DNA from: Brugia malayi
Taxonomy: Eukaryota > Nematoda > Chromadorea > Rhabditida > Onchocercidae
Direction: 5' to 3'
NCBI RefSeq assembly: GCF_000002995.4
Contig: NW_025062475.1
Coordinates: 5,122,528 to 5,186,527 of the forward strand
Length of the DNA: 64,000 bases
Made by a program: the position numbers and the translations under genes. The notes beneath the pieces were generated by a model. The model searched no databases. It was not told where the DNA came from and was given only the letters and a program-made list of their open reading frames with translations. Below are positions 37,392 to 50,880 of the stretch, piece after piece. How positions within the stretch are numbered: the stretch's first letter is position 1; every line of letters begins with the position of its first letter.

Positions 37392-39852
37392 ATGTCATTT
37401 ACAATGGGAAATGAAACATTTATTGTAACTTCTAAATTATTTACGGAAAATCGATTACGTCTAGTGGAAATGTTAAAAAGTAAAGTTCAACCTGGAAGTG
37501 TTGTATTACTAAAAGGTGGCATTGAACAAAATCGTTATAACACAGATGCGGTGGATCTTCCATTTCGACAAGTTGATTTTTTCATATTTCTCTTTAATAT
37601 TAAAAACTTTTCCTACGTCATTTTTTTTCACGTGGAAAAATTTTCCTACATCGTTTTTTTAGCGCTAAAATTCTTCATCGCGTCATTTTTTTACGATATT
37701 ATTTTACAATTGTTTATCATAAAATACCACTTCTAGATTCGTCAGTGCTATCAAAGGTGCTTACTGCTAATTAATTATTGTTCATCTCTCTTTCCTATAC
37801 AATCTTTAATTCTTTTTTTTAAGGAATCATATTTCTTTTGGACTTTTGGAGTTCATGAAAGCAATTGTTTTGGTGCAATTGATATTGATTCCGGAAAATC
37901 ATTCCTTTTTCCACCACGACTACATCCGGATTTTGCTATCTGGCATGGAAAGTAACTTTTTTTTCCTTTTTTTTACATATTATTGGTGAATTATGCTGTA
38001 TGTATATTTGCTGTAATATTATACGCATCTATTTGAAACTTCAAGAATGGAAAGTGATAGTGCACTTATTAATCAACGAACATAAATTACTAATTATTGA
38101 AATATTTATGTTATTAAAATGTAAAGATTTGAAGGTTTAGTATTATTAGCTTCATTATTATAGTGATTACTAGTAAATAATCAGTAATTTATTATTAGAT
38201 AATTTTTAAAGCAAATTTCATGCTTTATTGATTTACTTCTGAGTTTTTTTTTTATCTTTTTCTTAATTACAGAAATTGTATTATTATAAAAAATTAAAAA
38301 CAGCTATTATATGTCAATTTTTTTTTTTTCAAAATTTGAAATAATCACATCTTTCCAGCATCAATAATGAAGAATGGTATCAGAAGAAATATGAGGTTGA
38401 CGAAGTACATTTCAATGATCAAAATATTATTATTGAAACATTAACAAATTTACATGCAAAGCATATACTGTTGTTGGTATGATTTTTCTTTTCATCTTCC
38501 AATCATTTACTGATAAATAACTCTGTTAGAATAAGTTTGACTGGTTGGAATGACAAAAAGTATATAAGATAGATTTAACTAATTATAACTAATTTAACTA
38601 ATTATGAGAAGCGTAATGATATGTATGACTGATCATTTAACTGTATGGTATAATTTCTTTTAATCTATTATTAATATATCAGCGCTATGAACAAATTTTG
38701 TTGTATTAATTTTTAATAAAAATTTTTTTGAGAAAGCTAATAATTCGGATAGCAATGAAATATTGGAACCACCAACTATTGATGGATTAAATAAGTAGAA
38801 ATTTTATGTCTTACTTTCTTTTTCTCTTTACAATAAATAAGAATACTGTTATAAACATGACATAAAAATAATTCCGATGAAAAAAAAAGGGAAAAAAATT
38901 CAGAATTATATAATTGTAGAAAGAATTGTATTAAGTTAAGCTGTTATGTCATCAATCAATAATTGATTCAGACTATTCATGCCGAATAATTTTTGATAAG
39001 ATTTGATATTATCGATAATATGGGGAAGATTATTAAATGAAGATTTTTCTTTTTTCTCTCTTCTTTATTAAACATACTAAAGAGGTGAACATTTGTATTT
39101 TAGTTTACGTTTTGATACAGCGATATTGTATCCGATTATGGCTGAACTTCGTATTTTCAAAACTGATTATGAACTTGATGTAATGCGTTATGTTTGTAAG
39201 GTGTTTTTTATTTTATATTAATTCTCTTTTCCTTTTTTTTAAATACCCCACTCTTTAAGAATGAAAATTGTGTAAATTTCACTAAATAATATTTCAAAAT
39301 ATGATGAAAATTACATTAGTAAGAAAGAAAAAGTTGTATATTATTGTAATTAATAATATTATAATTATCAGATTTATTATATCAAGAAAAGGAAATGATT
39401 GCTACATTAGTAAATAAGAATTTAACAAAAAAAAAAAGGCTGCTATTTTATTTGGCCCATTTGATATTACTATAAAATGTATGGTGTTGTTACATTTATT
39501 AGTATGTTTCAGCTATATATATTTTACATGCTTTTAATACATTAAAAAGAAATATACAAAATTTAAATTTCTTTTAAATAAAAATATTTCAGGTAGCATC
39601 AGAAGCACATAAAGCAGTGATGAAAGCAATAAAGCCTGGAATGTATGAATATCAATTGGAAAGGTGTAAATTTAAAACCATCCTTTTTTAAATCTGATAG
39701 ACTTTTGTGCCTCCATCATGTACTGCTGTTGTTCTTGTTCTTTTGTTTTTGTTGTTTGTTGTCATTGTGCTGCTCGTTATTGTTGTTGCTATTTGCTAAT
39801 AGCATTATTGTTGTTATTATCACTATTATTATTACTACTATTATTATTATTA

Positions 39853-39890
<38 letters not shown>

Positions 39891-42800
39891 GTTGTTACTA
39901 TTAATTATTATTATTGCTGTTATTATTGTTACTACTATTATTTAATTATTGTTAATGCCGTCTGTTGCTGTTGTCCGTTGTTGATGTTATTGCTATTTAT
40001 TGTTGTTGTTTTTTTTTTTTTTTTGTTTTTTGTTTTTTATTGTTCTCGTTGATAGAAATTACGGGCAAATTTAGATTCGATATTCTGGCAAAAAAAAAAA
40101 AAAAAAAAAAAAACAAATTCGGCATTTAAAATTAAAAAAAATGTTTGAATGGAAAAAAAATAACTGAACTGAATAGAAACATGAAAATGACAATATCGTT
40201 GCAGCTTATTTCGACATTATTGTTATTATTATGGAGGATGTCGACATTTGGCTTACACCTGCATCGCTTCATCGTAAGTTTTGAGTTTTTAATAGTTACT
40301 TAATAGTAAGTAATTTAAAGTAAGTTTAAAACGAAATTTGATTTTTCATTTTTTTTTGGAGAAACTATTTTTTAATAGGAAACTATGTCAATATTTTTTT
40401 CTTTTTTTTTGCAATAAATTCAACATTGAAAGCTTTTGTTTAAACTTTGATTCTGTAAATTTCTTCAAGTTTACTCTAAGAGATCTTGTTATATTTAGTG
40501 GCTGTAATAGTGCGATCCTACATTATGGTCATGAAAATGCACCAAATACCAAGAAAATTATCGATGGTGACTTATGCTTATTCGATATGGGTCCCGAATA
40601 TAACTGTTATGGTTTGTTGTTAATGCTTTATCCTCATGTGTTTCAAATATAGCAAATTACCTTTGATCCTTAACTTTGAATATATTTCAAAAACAAAAAA
40701 ATCACCATTTTTTCTTGTTTGTTATCATATCTTCTTTCTTTTTTCACATTGAAAAAGGGAAAAAAAAAAAATGCCCTAATTAATACAAACCATATTTCTT
40801 CTTTTTTGTGTATTTTTTTTATTTTAGTTTTACTGTTTTATTTTTTGTTAGCATCAGACATTACAACAACATTTCCGTGCAATGGTAAATTTACGGAAAA
40901 ACAAAAATTGATTTATAACGCTGTCTTAGCTGCAAACATAGAGGTATTTCAAGCTGCTAAACCAGGCAAGTTTCTTTGCTTACTACTTATTTTCTCGTTT
41001 AACATTGATTACTTGAGAAATTAGTTAATCTTACCGCAATTACTTGAATAATAAATTCGTAAGCTAATTAATTATTAATTAATAGATCGTTAATTACCAC
41101 ACATTAAGAAATGAATTAGTATTAATTAGCTAATCAGTCTTTCATTATTATTTATTTATTATTCGAAATACTGATATTACCATTTCTTCAATGCATAGTC
41201 AACTGATTCATTTCTTTTCTTATTTGTCTTAGTTCTTCATATTTAATTTAAAATTTTAATATCTTTCATTCTTAATATTTGGGCTTTTTTTTTTTCAATT
41301 TTTGATTATTTTAACCTTAACGTTAAATCTAATTTCAACTGAGCATTACACCAACTGTAATACAATTCTCCAAAATATTCCAAAATGTGACCATGTAATT
41401 TAAGATTGGATCATGTTTAAGTTATTTGAGAAATCTCAAAGATCTAATAGATACATTATTCCTAACGTAATACCGATCATAATAATTATTCTCTAAATTT
41501 TACTTTATCTAGAAAATTTTTTTAGATTTAAGTTACTTCGTTTTGAAAAATTCTGAAAAGTAACTTTTATTTTTATTTATTTTTTTATAATTTGTTTATA
41601 TATATGCATTTTTTTTTTTTTGGGATTCAATTATTTTTGTATTTTACTCTTCGTGTATTCAATTAAATTATAAAATCGATATATGGGGAACAGAAAAGAA
41701 ATTATATTTGGTCAAAAGATATTATATCTGGTTTACTTATATGGAATATAAATTTCATTTCTAGTCTTTTTTAGACAATTTTTTTCTTTTTTTAAAGAAT
41801 TTTTTTTTTTTGTAGGGTTACGATGGAGTCAAATGCATATATTAGCGGAACGAATTATACTGTCACATTTGAAAGATGCGGGAATATTGTGCGGTGATTT
41901 AGATGAGATGATAGAGGCACGAATTGGCGCAATATTTATGCCTCATGGACTAGGACATTTCATGGGACTTGATGTGCATGATTGTGGTGGTTATCTTGGT
42001 GTTAGTCATCACTTATCTTCTAATATTTTCTTATCTGTTCAAGAAAACGAATTTTTTTAATACGAAATTTTTAACTAATAAATTAATATAAGACGTATAC
42101 AAATATGTAGATATAAAGGATTTAAGTTTTTTTTAACTAAGATTAATATATATATAAAAAGTATACAAATATGTAAATGTAAACAAATGTATCATAAGCA
42201 TTAATATTAACAGACTAAAATATAATTTAATATTAATTTATGAGGGAAAATGATTGTCATTTTTGTTTTTCCGGAGTCATTTAAGGTATAATAACATATT
42301 TCAGATTTTACAATTATAATTTACCAAGAAATTTGATTTTAAAAGTGGGAAGGAAATTCGTTTTCTTCCTTACATTCTTTTGTGGTTATCATATATACTT
42401 TGGATTTCCATGGATTTTTTAAAACTTTTTGTCTTATTTTTAGTTTTAATCGAAATAAAAATGCAGGCGTAAAATAATTTTCAGGATGCTGAACCTCGTT
42501 CGACATTACCAGGTCTTAAGGCTTTACGTACAACACGTACCTTACGTGAAAGAATGGTAATAACTATTGAACCAGGATGTTATTTTATTGATACGGTATC
42601 TTTTAATATAAATTTAATTTTTCAAGCACATAAAAATTAATTAATTATTCTATCTTCTGTTTACTTCTCATTTACTGTAATTTACTTTTTAACCATTCTT
42701 ATTTGTTTTTCTTTTCCTTCTTTCCTTTTTCAAATAATGTTATTTTACTTCTAATGAACTATTGATTATAATTTTTTTTGAAAATATTTCTTAAATTTCA

Positions 42801-43358
42801 GTTATTAGATGCCGCACTTAATGATTCAGTACAAAGCAAATTCATTATCAAAGAAAAGTTAAATGAATTCAGAGGTTTTGGTGGAGTAAGCGTTTTCTTT
42901 TTTTTTTTTTTTTCTTCTCTTTTTTTACTTCACCTAGATTAGTTTATTCTCTATCAAAAAAAGCTAAATAAGCATAAATTATCCCCTAAACAAATATAAT
43001 GCAAATGAAAAAGAAGCTTTCTTTCTAATCATTAAGTTTTCCAGCAGAAACATTGTTTAAATCTGATCATATATGATTAATTTCAGTGTAAAAATGATGG
43101 AGTTTTTATGCATGAATTTTATTCTTAAATGAATGTTCAACTTTTTTACTTTAGTCCAACTATTAGAGTCGTAAGACTGAATGATAAGTATTAGCTATCA
43201 GTTAAATTATTTGAAATTATTTATTAATTATTTTAATTAAGGTACGAATTGAAGATGATATAGTAATTTGGTTGCATGGCAATGAACGTATGAGCAATGT
43301 ACCGCGAACTGTGGATGAAATTGAACAATTTATGTACGATAAAGAAATGAAAAATTAA
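37392..43358 (+). CDS. pepd: Xaa-Pro dipeptidase (prolidase), M24B family (13 exons, 482 aa)
   Basis: Exons: 37392-37571, 37824-37951, 38359-38476, 38733-38794, 39104-39200, 39593-39663, 40205-40273, 40499-40611, 40852-40965, 41816-42000, 42485-42595, 42802-42885, 43242-43358. Phases all join; 482 aa compares with 493 for human PEPD. Family knowledge: prolidase is a cytosolic, homodimeric dinuclear-metal (Mn) enzyme that hydrolyses dipeptides with C-terminal Pro or Hyp, finishing collagen breakdown. The N-terminal domain (about 1-180) starts with the GNET motif seen in animal prolidases. The pita-bread catalytic domain has all five ligands: Asp271 (FDMG), Asp282 (SDIT), His365 (GLGHF), Glu408 (TIEPG) and Glu448 (RIEDD), matching human 276, 287, 370, 412 and 452. 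Exon 4 is the least conserved part. The intron after exon 9 has a GC donor. Confidence 0.93.
39715..40113. repeat. (TTA/TTG)n block and 24-base poly-A in prolidase intron 6
   Basis: Trinucleotide units TTG, TTA and CTA run from about 39720 to 40010, followed by a T tract and an A run at 40090-40113. The poly-Leu and poly-Ile open frames across this block are artefacts, although one continues exon 6 past its donor. Confidence 0.85.
40966..41815 (+). other. pepd: GC-AG intron (prolidase intron 9)
   Basis: Exon 9 ends CCAG and the intron begins GCAAGT, the classic strong GC-type donor context, and ends TTTTTGTAG. Joining here restores the conserved Lys-Pro-Gly turn in frame (codon split G|GG). 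No GT donor nearby keeps the frame and the conserved residues. Confidence 0.85.
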
Positions 43359-43564
43359 TTGATTAAATCGCTTCAAATTTTATCCAAAAGCCTGAACTAA
43401 TCTGAATGATGAAAAAATTAGCCAATTCAATGGCAGTATTTAAATGTTACGTAAAAATTGCTAGCATAAAGTATCACAGTAAAATTGTTGGCAATTGAAA
43501 AGAAAAAATGTTACATGAATCTTTATAGTATATTTTATGAAGATTTTAATTTTGCCATATTGAA

Positions 43565-43570
43565 AATAAA
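43565..43570 (+). terminator. pepd: Candidate poly(A) signal for prolidase
   Basis: AATAAA 207 bases downstream of the TAA stop, followed by an A-rich stretch. Confidence 0.5.
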
Positions 43571-45316
43571 GAAAAAAACTTTCCATTGAAATGATCAAAG
43601 TTTGGAAAAGAAGAAAGCATAATAAAATTACAGAAATAATTAAGAAGAAAATGTTATCTCTTATAGCAATTGAAATGTTGAGACGATCATCAGATTTATT
43701 TATTGTCACATCCTGTTGAATGTTTTATTAATTTGTGCAGTTTGCTTTTTATCATTCAATAATATCTTTTTTATTACTTATGCAATACTGTCACTATCAA
43801 TTTATCAATCATAGATGCAATTAATCTTCACTTTACTAATTAAGTTATCATTGTTATAAAGTTTTATCATTCCCAACAAACTAAAATTAAATTAATGTTA
43901 CCACTGCTTTAAAGCTATTGTTGTTATTTTTAAAATTTTGTGATATTTTTCAATCCATTAATGCTTATATTGCTTAATTGTTTTAGTTATTTTATAATTT
44001 TATTGAAAATTCTGTCATAACTTGATTCTATTTGTTATCTTTTATTCGTTTTTTATCTTTCCATATAAGAATGATTATTGTTTCTTCTTTATTTCGCTAT
44101 CACATAAAGTAACTATAAATTATTGTCATCGCAATAGCTATTGCTACAAAGATAAGAGAAGAAAGACACGAAGTAATCGTGAATTATTGTCACCAATAAC
44201 TATTACAAATTGCTGAGGAAAAAAATGTCATTATAGTAAGTGAGAAGCATATGCAAGAGTAATTCACTCAAATTATTTATCATATCTGTGCTGAATAATC
44301 ATAATTATTCCGGATAAAAAAAAAAAAAAAAAAACAAGACATAATCCGTCTGATGTTTTCACTGCTAATTTTTCACTTTATCCGGCTTTAGAATTTGTTC
44401 ATTTGAAAAATTTAAGTAATTGCATAAATATTATCACAGTGTCATTTATTGATGATCTCTACTTTAATTTCAATTTCTCATCTATGTTTACGGATGTGAA
44501 ATATTCTCCCAGTGATTTCTCTTTCCTTTCTTCGCCATATATTTTGCAAACAAGTGCAATTAATCTTCCGAAATGATTGTAACGATCCCAATAGAAACAA
44601 ATTATGAGATAATGGGCGGATATATTTCTCGTTCCATTTTCTGATGACAATTATTGTTACCTGAAGCGTTCATCCTTCGAATTATTGTCAACAATATCAC
44701 CGAATTTCAGCTATCAATTATATTATCCAAAAAAAAAAAAAACTAAAATACGATGATTTTGATAAGATTTTTACCACTTGCTATTTATTTGTTTATTTTT
44801 TTGCTTATATATTTGTTTACTTATGCATTTATCAGTCGGTGCAATAATTACTGGAAAATTATGATGCCAATTTAGATGGAAAAAAATGTATTATAGGATG
44901 ATATTATATGAATTATAGGAAAGACAAAAATATTATAAGAAAAATCGTTAAAAAAAATATTATGGGAAAAAAAATAATATTGTAGGATTCATTTCATATT
45001 TATTAATAATCTTTGGAATCATCTTTTATTTCCATTTCACTTTTTCTTAGTTTTATAATTTAGATAATTAATGGGTAAAATTATCCAGCAAATAGGAAAA
45101 GAAAATAGAGTCGAAAAATGAAAATCAATTCTTTTTTAAAAATCTAAATTAAAAGAAACAACGAAAATTGTTAAGAAGCACGTGACAGTTATTTATTTAT
45201 AATGTTTCTTTTAAACATTTCCATACTGAATCGAACTTACTTTCTAAGCAGTTTCATTTCTTTGTTAACGAATGGTATTGCAGTTAATTTTAAAAGCAAA
45301 ATGGATGGGTAATTAG

Positions 45317-45355
45317 ATTTTGATAATAATGATGATAGTGATGATAATAATGATG

Positions 45356-45387
<32 letters not shown>

Positions 45388-45425
45388 GACAGTGATGATA
45401 ATGATGATGATGTGATGATGATGTA
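45317..45425. repeat. (GAT)n/(AAT)n trinucleotide repeat
   Basis: GAT and AAT units with rare AGT/ACA interruptions, ending in GATGATGATG. Simple sequence. Confidence 0.9.
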
Positions 45426-48315
45426 TTATTATATTGTGGAAAAAAATTTAATATAAAAATAACGACGAAATTTATTACAATGTAGTGCTAAGCTCAATGA
45501 AAGATAATATTTCAAATTTTTGAAAAAAATGTGTGAAAAAAAACTTTTAAGTATTCTATTACAACATTCAACTTCAAATATTATCTAATGTTTAAAGCAA
45601 TTCTATTGTTTATAAAGTTCCAATTAAAAAAAAATTTTTTTGTCCTAATTTTTCTTTTTTCATAATTCTAATTAATTTCCCTTCCATATAGTTCTAAATA
45701 ATTTCATTGTTGAGTTTAGTAGGAGATTTTTAGTTAAGTTTTATCATATAATTTATCTATTAAAACCGAAAATGAAAACGGTAATAGAATTTTGATTGAT
45801 TGTTTTAATTTTGAACAATGGCAGGGTATGCCGATTATTACATAAATTCAATAACAAACGATAAAGATTATAATATTGATTAGCTTATTCAAATTTTACC
45901 CAAATTTTATTGAATTATTTACTCTTATATATAGAATGTTATGGAATCCCATGGTAGCTATTGCATCTTATTACTCCTACTATTTTCATACATCCTTTAT
46001 TATCATTAATTTGAAATTTCATAAGAATTAAGATATACTGTAGTATAAATATCTCCCATGGGACATTTCCCAATAAATAATTTCAATAAAATCCCTCTCC
46101 ATAAGTTGCTACATCTATTTAAATTTTACTCAGCTGTACTGATTCAGACGTTAGCACGTTGGCTTAACTTCCAATTTTTAAAGTAAAATAAATGTTAATT
46201 GGCCAGTCGAAAAAGTAAGAATCTTTTTTAACTTGTCCAACTATTAATTATGAAAATGGAAAGCATATTGAAAACCGCACTTTTCTTTTTTTTTTTTCCG
46301 TAATCCGATATTGATTTGAATATTAATTTTCATTTCAAATCCAAAATTTTTAGCCTTTCAGTCTTATGATTATTTTTTTCTATCATTAAAATCTTGAATA
46401 ATTAATATTCAGGTTGAATACTATAGTGATTAATTATTCACTAGATGTTTTAAAATTACGTTTATTTGTGTTAATTTCATTATCAAAATTATTCATCCAG
46501 GCAGTAATAACAAATCCAATTCATAACTTATACCACTTGGAAATTTGGAATTTTGAACCGATCTCTGATTTAATAAAATTTCTGAAAAGTAATTTTCTTC
46601 GCGCTAAATAAAATTAGTGTTCTCAAATTATAGTGTGTTTACATTTATTTATTGAGTCCAATGTCTTATTTACGTTCACGTATTGGATTACAATGCTTTG
46701 TTTACTTATTATATTCACTGAACCACTTTTTCTAATTAAAAAAAAAAAAAAAAGAAAAAACTGGTTAAAAAAATAATTTGAATGTCATAGTGTTATGTTA
46801 TTGATTTCTCTATCTGAAAAATATATCTTGCTATCATTTTATCTGTACATCGGTAATTTCTAGTTTCGAAACATTCTTAATTATTATAAATGATGACGGT
46901 AATTAAGCGGTGATAAGAAATGATAGATACTTCATTGAAATGATTTATAACATAGATAGAGAGGTGATAAAAGGACAACATTAAGACCAAGTGTTTATCA
47001 TTCAAAGCACATTCGTATAGATCATCAGTTCATCAATCAATATGTATGCTAATTATAACCAATGAATATTTTACTAATTCTTTCCCACAGTATTTACAAT
47101 TTGAATTGATGAAATGATTTGCTGCTTTATTACATATTTCAAATGTATTATTTACTAGTGCATTTATAGAAAAAACATGAAGCAATTAAAAAAAGAGAAA
47201 AAGTTTTTACAGTGCAATTGTGCCAAGAAGTCAAGAAATGACCAAAAGTCTCTTTTTTTATTGAAATTGTTCATTGTTTCACTTAAGTTTATATTTAGTA
47301 TAAAACTGCATTACTAATAATTTTACTTCTAAAATTAATGATTTGATTTGGTAAGGACCAATAAATGATGAAATTGTTAAAATATGAAGTAATACTTGTA
47401 AAATAATCAATTATAGTAATAAGGTCTCTGGAAACAGACAAATTACATTAACAAAATTAATTTTGCTGTTCATTTTTTATCTCCCTTTATAATATTACAC
47501 TTCACTTTATATCTTAATAATATCCCCATGCAATATTTTAATTATAATTTCAATTTTTCTCTCAAACTATATTAATTAAATTTTTTTTATGATTCAAGTA
47601 ATGAAATAATTTGAGAATTATTTTTCTCGAAAATGAGCTAAATGTTCAAAGAAGTTTTTTAAAATTTCAACCAATCAATCATTTCTGATCGATTTGGTAT
47701 AGGATAACTGCTAGGAGCAATAATAAAATAATAATGGAAAAAGCAATAGCAATATTAACAATAGTAAAATAATAATAATGCAGATAATTGTTATCACTAG
47801 TTGGGGTAGCTGTTAAGGTTAACTTATACTTAAGAAGCCTTAGTAACATATGCCAGGCAATATGCTTCCCACAACTTATTTGGCATCCTTAAACTATATT
47901 ATTTTGATAACATTAAACTTTACAATCAAATCAGTTGTGAAATGTTATGTTCCTATTAACTTATTTAAATAATACAGAATTATAATAGTAAATAATTGTT
48001 ATAATTTACATTATCATACCAGAAATTTATTAATTATAATTGTTGTTAACTATATTTTATAATTTATTCTATAATATCAAATGCAATAATTATAATTTAC
48101 AGCTCATATTTCATCGAAATGATTATTTATATAAAACAGTTAAGATTCTAACGTAGTAATTGAATGTAAAAACTAATTTTAATCATCTTCATCATCTTTC
48201 TTTTTATTCTTGTCCTTACACAATCGTTAATTTCAAATTAGTTCAGCTGTGCATCATTTTATGATAATACATACTTTCTCTTTTTCTTTCTCTTTTTCTC
48301 TTTCCCTTTCTCTAG

Positions 48316-48510
48316 CATGTTGCAATGAAGGTCATTCATTATTGGACAATGTCATCTCATGTTTTTATTTACTGTCAACGATGTGCGTACCTGAACAATA
48401 ATGAACGTATCACTCCCCCGCACTCCCTCGTCTACCTCTCCTGTCCCAGATTTATGGGTCATTATTATTCTCTCAAGGTTTTCTCAGTGACAATACTATA
48501 CTGCTCTTAA
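48316..48510 (+). CDS. Low-confidence small gene candidate after a strong acceptor
   Basis: I do not recognise the product. A pure pyrimidine tract of about 40 bases ends in CTAG at 48315, and an ATG follows nine bases later at 48325, the same arrangement as the confident genes in this window. The frame runs 61 codons to 48510. An internal 67-base intron (GTGCGT at 48383 to CCCAG at 48449) is also possible and would change the later residues to a hydrophobic segment. The local sequence is less AT-rich than its surroundings. It could equally be a chance polypyrimidine tract. Confidence 0.2.
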   Translation, partial: HVAMKVIHYWTMSSHVFIYCQRCAYLNNNERITPPHSLVYLSCPRFMGHYYSLKVFSVTILYCS

Positions 48511-50657
48511 ATAATACAATGATATCATTGTATCATAGATAATACGCTCATTTTCATATTTAACTGCAGTAGATGATGATGACCTTTAGCCTTTAGTAGT
48601 AATGTTTTGAAATTGTCATTGAAATGAGTCTTATGTAATATAGCAAAGTGACAAATAGGTGACAGACATACTTATAGAGAGGAATTTTAAGTTGATATCA
48701 TTGAATTTCAAAGCTATGTTAATTACTAAAAGTAATCATTATTGTTGTAGTGATAACTGCACAAAATGACAGACAGAACTCTATGCAAGAAGTATTTTAG
48801 CTTAGATCGTTGAACTTTAAAGTGAAATAACACTGTTAGTACTATATGAATGAATAAATAGCCTAGTCTGGCTATAAACCCTATCTATATCGTATATTTC
48901 TTGTTTGCATCCTTTAGCTATAATTCCCGGGGGAAGAATTGCACAAAAAGAGGTCATAACACTTGGCCATTTTTTTTGAAACCAGAAGACTAGACGTTTT
49001 TCTTTTATTTTTATCTTCTTGAAATGAGCTTACCTTTTTTTTCCGTTTCAAAAATAAATCAGTTTTTCTGTGTTTTAAAGTTAGATTGTCATTATTTTTT
49101 ACTTTTTTTCAAAAAAAAAAACCAAGCAATGTTTCATTTTTTTCTTTGAAATTATATTGACTTTTTTCTAGTTTTTTTTTTCTTTTTTTTAAAGTACAAA
49201 CTACTTTTTTGTCTATTTTTAAAGTTTCACTATTTCAATCATTTTTTTTTCTTTTTTTTTTTGTGATGCTTATCTACTTTCATTTATTTCTTTGCTTTTT
49301 TTCTTTTTTTTTTTAAAAAGATAAGCTATACTAATCTTTCGAAGATTTTAATTGTTCCAATTTAGCAGTATTATATGAAACTCATTGCAATGCTGGCAAA
49401 TTTCTTCCTTCAATAAATAAAACTATTATTCTTCAAATGTTAGCATTTCAATTCTGTGTCGCTAATGATGTTGATTGTCATCTGAAGTGTAAAATTACTT
49501 ATCTTTTTATTATGTGATACAATTTAATCCATTTTTCGAGATAAAATCACTAGGCATTTAGTTATGAGCCAAGAATATATGAGGCGAAACGATGACACAT
49601 TCATATAAACAAAATGAAATGCATTCTTTATTCCATTCATTTTATTTTTGAAAGAAAATTTTTCCTTCGGAATAACTAATCATTAAATCAAATAGCTAAT
49701 CTAATTTCTATAATTTAATTTCTGCAAGAGTATGCATTTCCTATATCTTTGATGTGCATAATACGTACCAATTTGTGTTTATAAATAATCTGTCTTTCAG
49801 TTCTGATTTATTTAGAAAACTTTTTCAAGTCTTTAATATTGAATGAATTAATTAGCACAATAGCATTTGTAAAACTTCAAATTAATCAATTTTTTTTTCT
49901 GTTTGATCTTTTTCATTTTAATAAAATTCGTAAAAAATTTTCTGTTTGAGAAGAAAAAAGAAAATAAAAGAATTAATTTCTTAAAATAGTGTGGGATGTA
50001 ATAAGCAAATGCAAAGGAAATTTTTTAAAAAAGCTTAGTAAAATAGGAATAAACAGATTAAAACTTTTCATCATTTAACATTTATATATTAAGAAAATGC
50101 CGAAGAATTTGTGCTTTTTTGTATTTCCGAATTATTTTTCGGCTTATCCGGTAAAGACATTTAATTGATTATATAATGCATTTAATTTGCCAATCTTAAT
50201 ATATATATATAATTACGACTGTTAGCAATATTTTTCCAATGACTAAAAAGCAATGAACTTTTCCGCTAATAAATACTATTTAATAGTAATTGAAGGCGCT
50301 TTTTTTCTGGATAAAATGAAACAAAATTATTGATAAATTACTTTTTTGATCATTCATATTAGTCAATTGAAATATCAATCATTAATCGAACGGATAAAAC
50401 AGTAATTCTACTAGAATTATGAACTGATGTATAGTAGTATATCTAATATACAATACAACTAATGAAGTGATATATCAGTATTTTTCCTTGTAAACATGAT
50501 AAGATTGCATTTGTCACTAATATTTTATCAAAAGAAAAAAAAAACGAAATAAAATTCTTTCCTGTTCAACTGATAGATTATTAATAACATTTTGTCGAGA
50601 ATAAATCAAAAATCTATTAAAATTAGCTAAATTAAATTCTAAAATTGTTGGAAAATT

Positions 50658-50880
50658 ATGGTCATATTTGTTAAAAATATCTTAAATATTATTTTTTTTT
50701 TAAAGAAGAAATTGGATCAACTGTGCACCTTATTTCCCTGTCGAAAGATTTGTGAAAAGGATTACAGAATTGCTGGTGCAAGTTCAAATAATTTATATAA
50801 TGCAATTAATTGTATATATAAATATATTTTTTTAAAGGCTAATTTTTTTTATTTTAGATCTCAAATTATACAGTTATTAG
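50658..50880 (+). CDS. Low-confidence small Cys-containing protein candidate
   Basis: I do not recognise the product. The frame opens with a hydrophobic N-terminus (MVIFVKNILNIIFFL) that could act as a signal sequence, then a mixed segment with three Cys (LCTLFPCRKIC). A 46-base GT...TTTTAG intron at 50812-50857, a typical short nematode intron length, would splice in frame to a stop at 50880. Unspliced, the frame reaches 50903. A TTTTTTTAAAG acceptor at 50705 is an alternative exon start. No neighbour supports a function. Confidence 0.22.

Noticed and set aside
39645..40052. 135-codon frame rich in Leu/Ile/Cys continuing from prolidase exon 6
   Set aside because: It is a trinucleotide repeat translated in frame; the exon clearly ends at 39663 and resumes at 40205 with conserved prolidase residues.
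44459..44650. 63-codon minus-strand frame of mixed composition
   Set aside because: More than one frame is open here and the only nearby intron would be 20 bases, too short to splice. A faint Bcl-2-like impression (GRLIAL) was not enough to support a call.
46414..46611. 65-codon + frame in the gene-poor region
   Set aside because: It is AT-driven Leu/Ile/Asn composition with only a moderate acceptor-like site and no second exon or donor.
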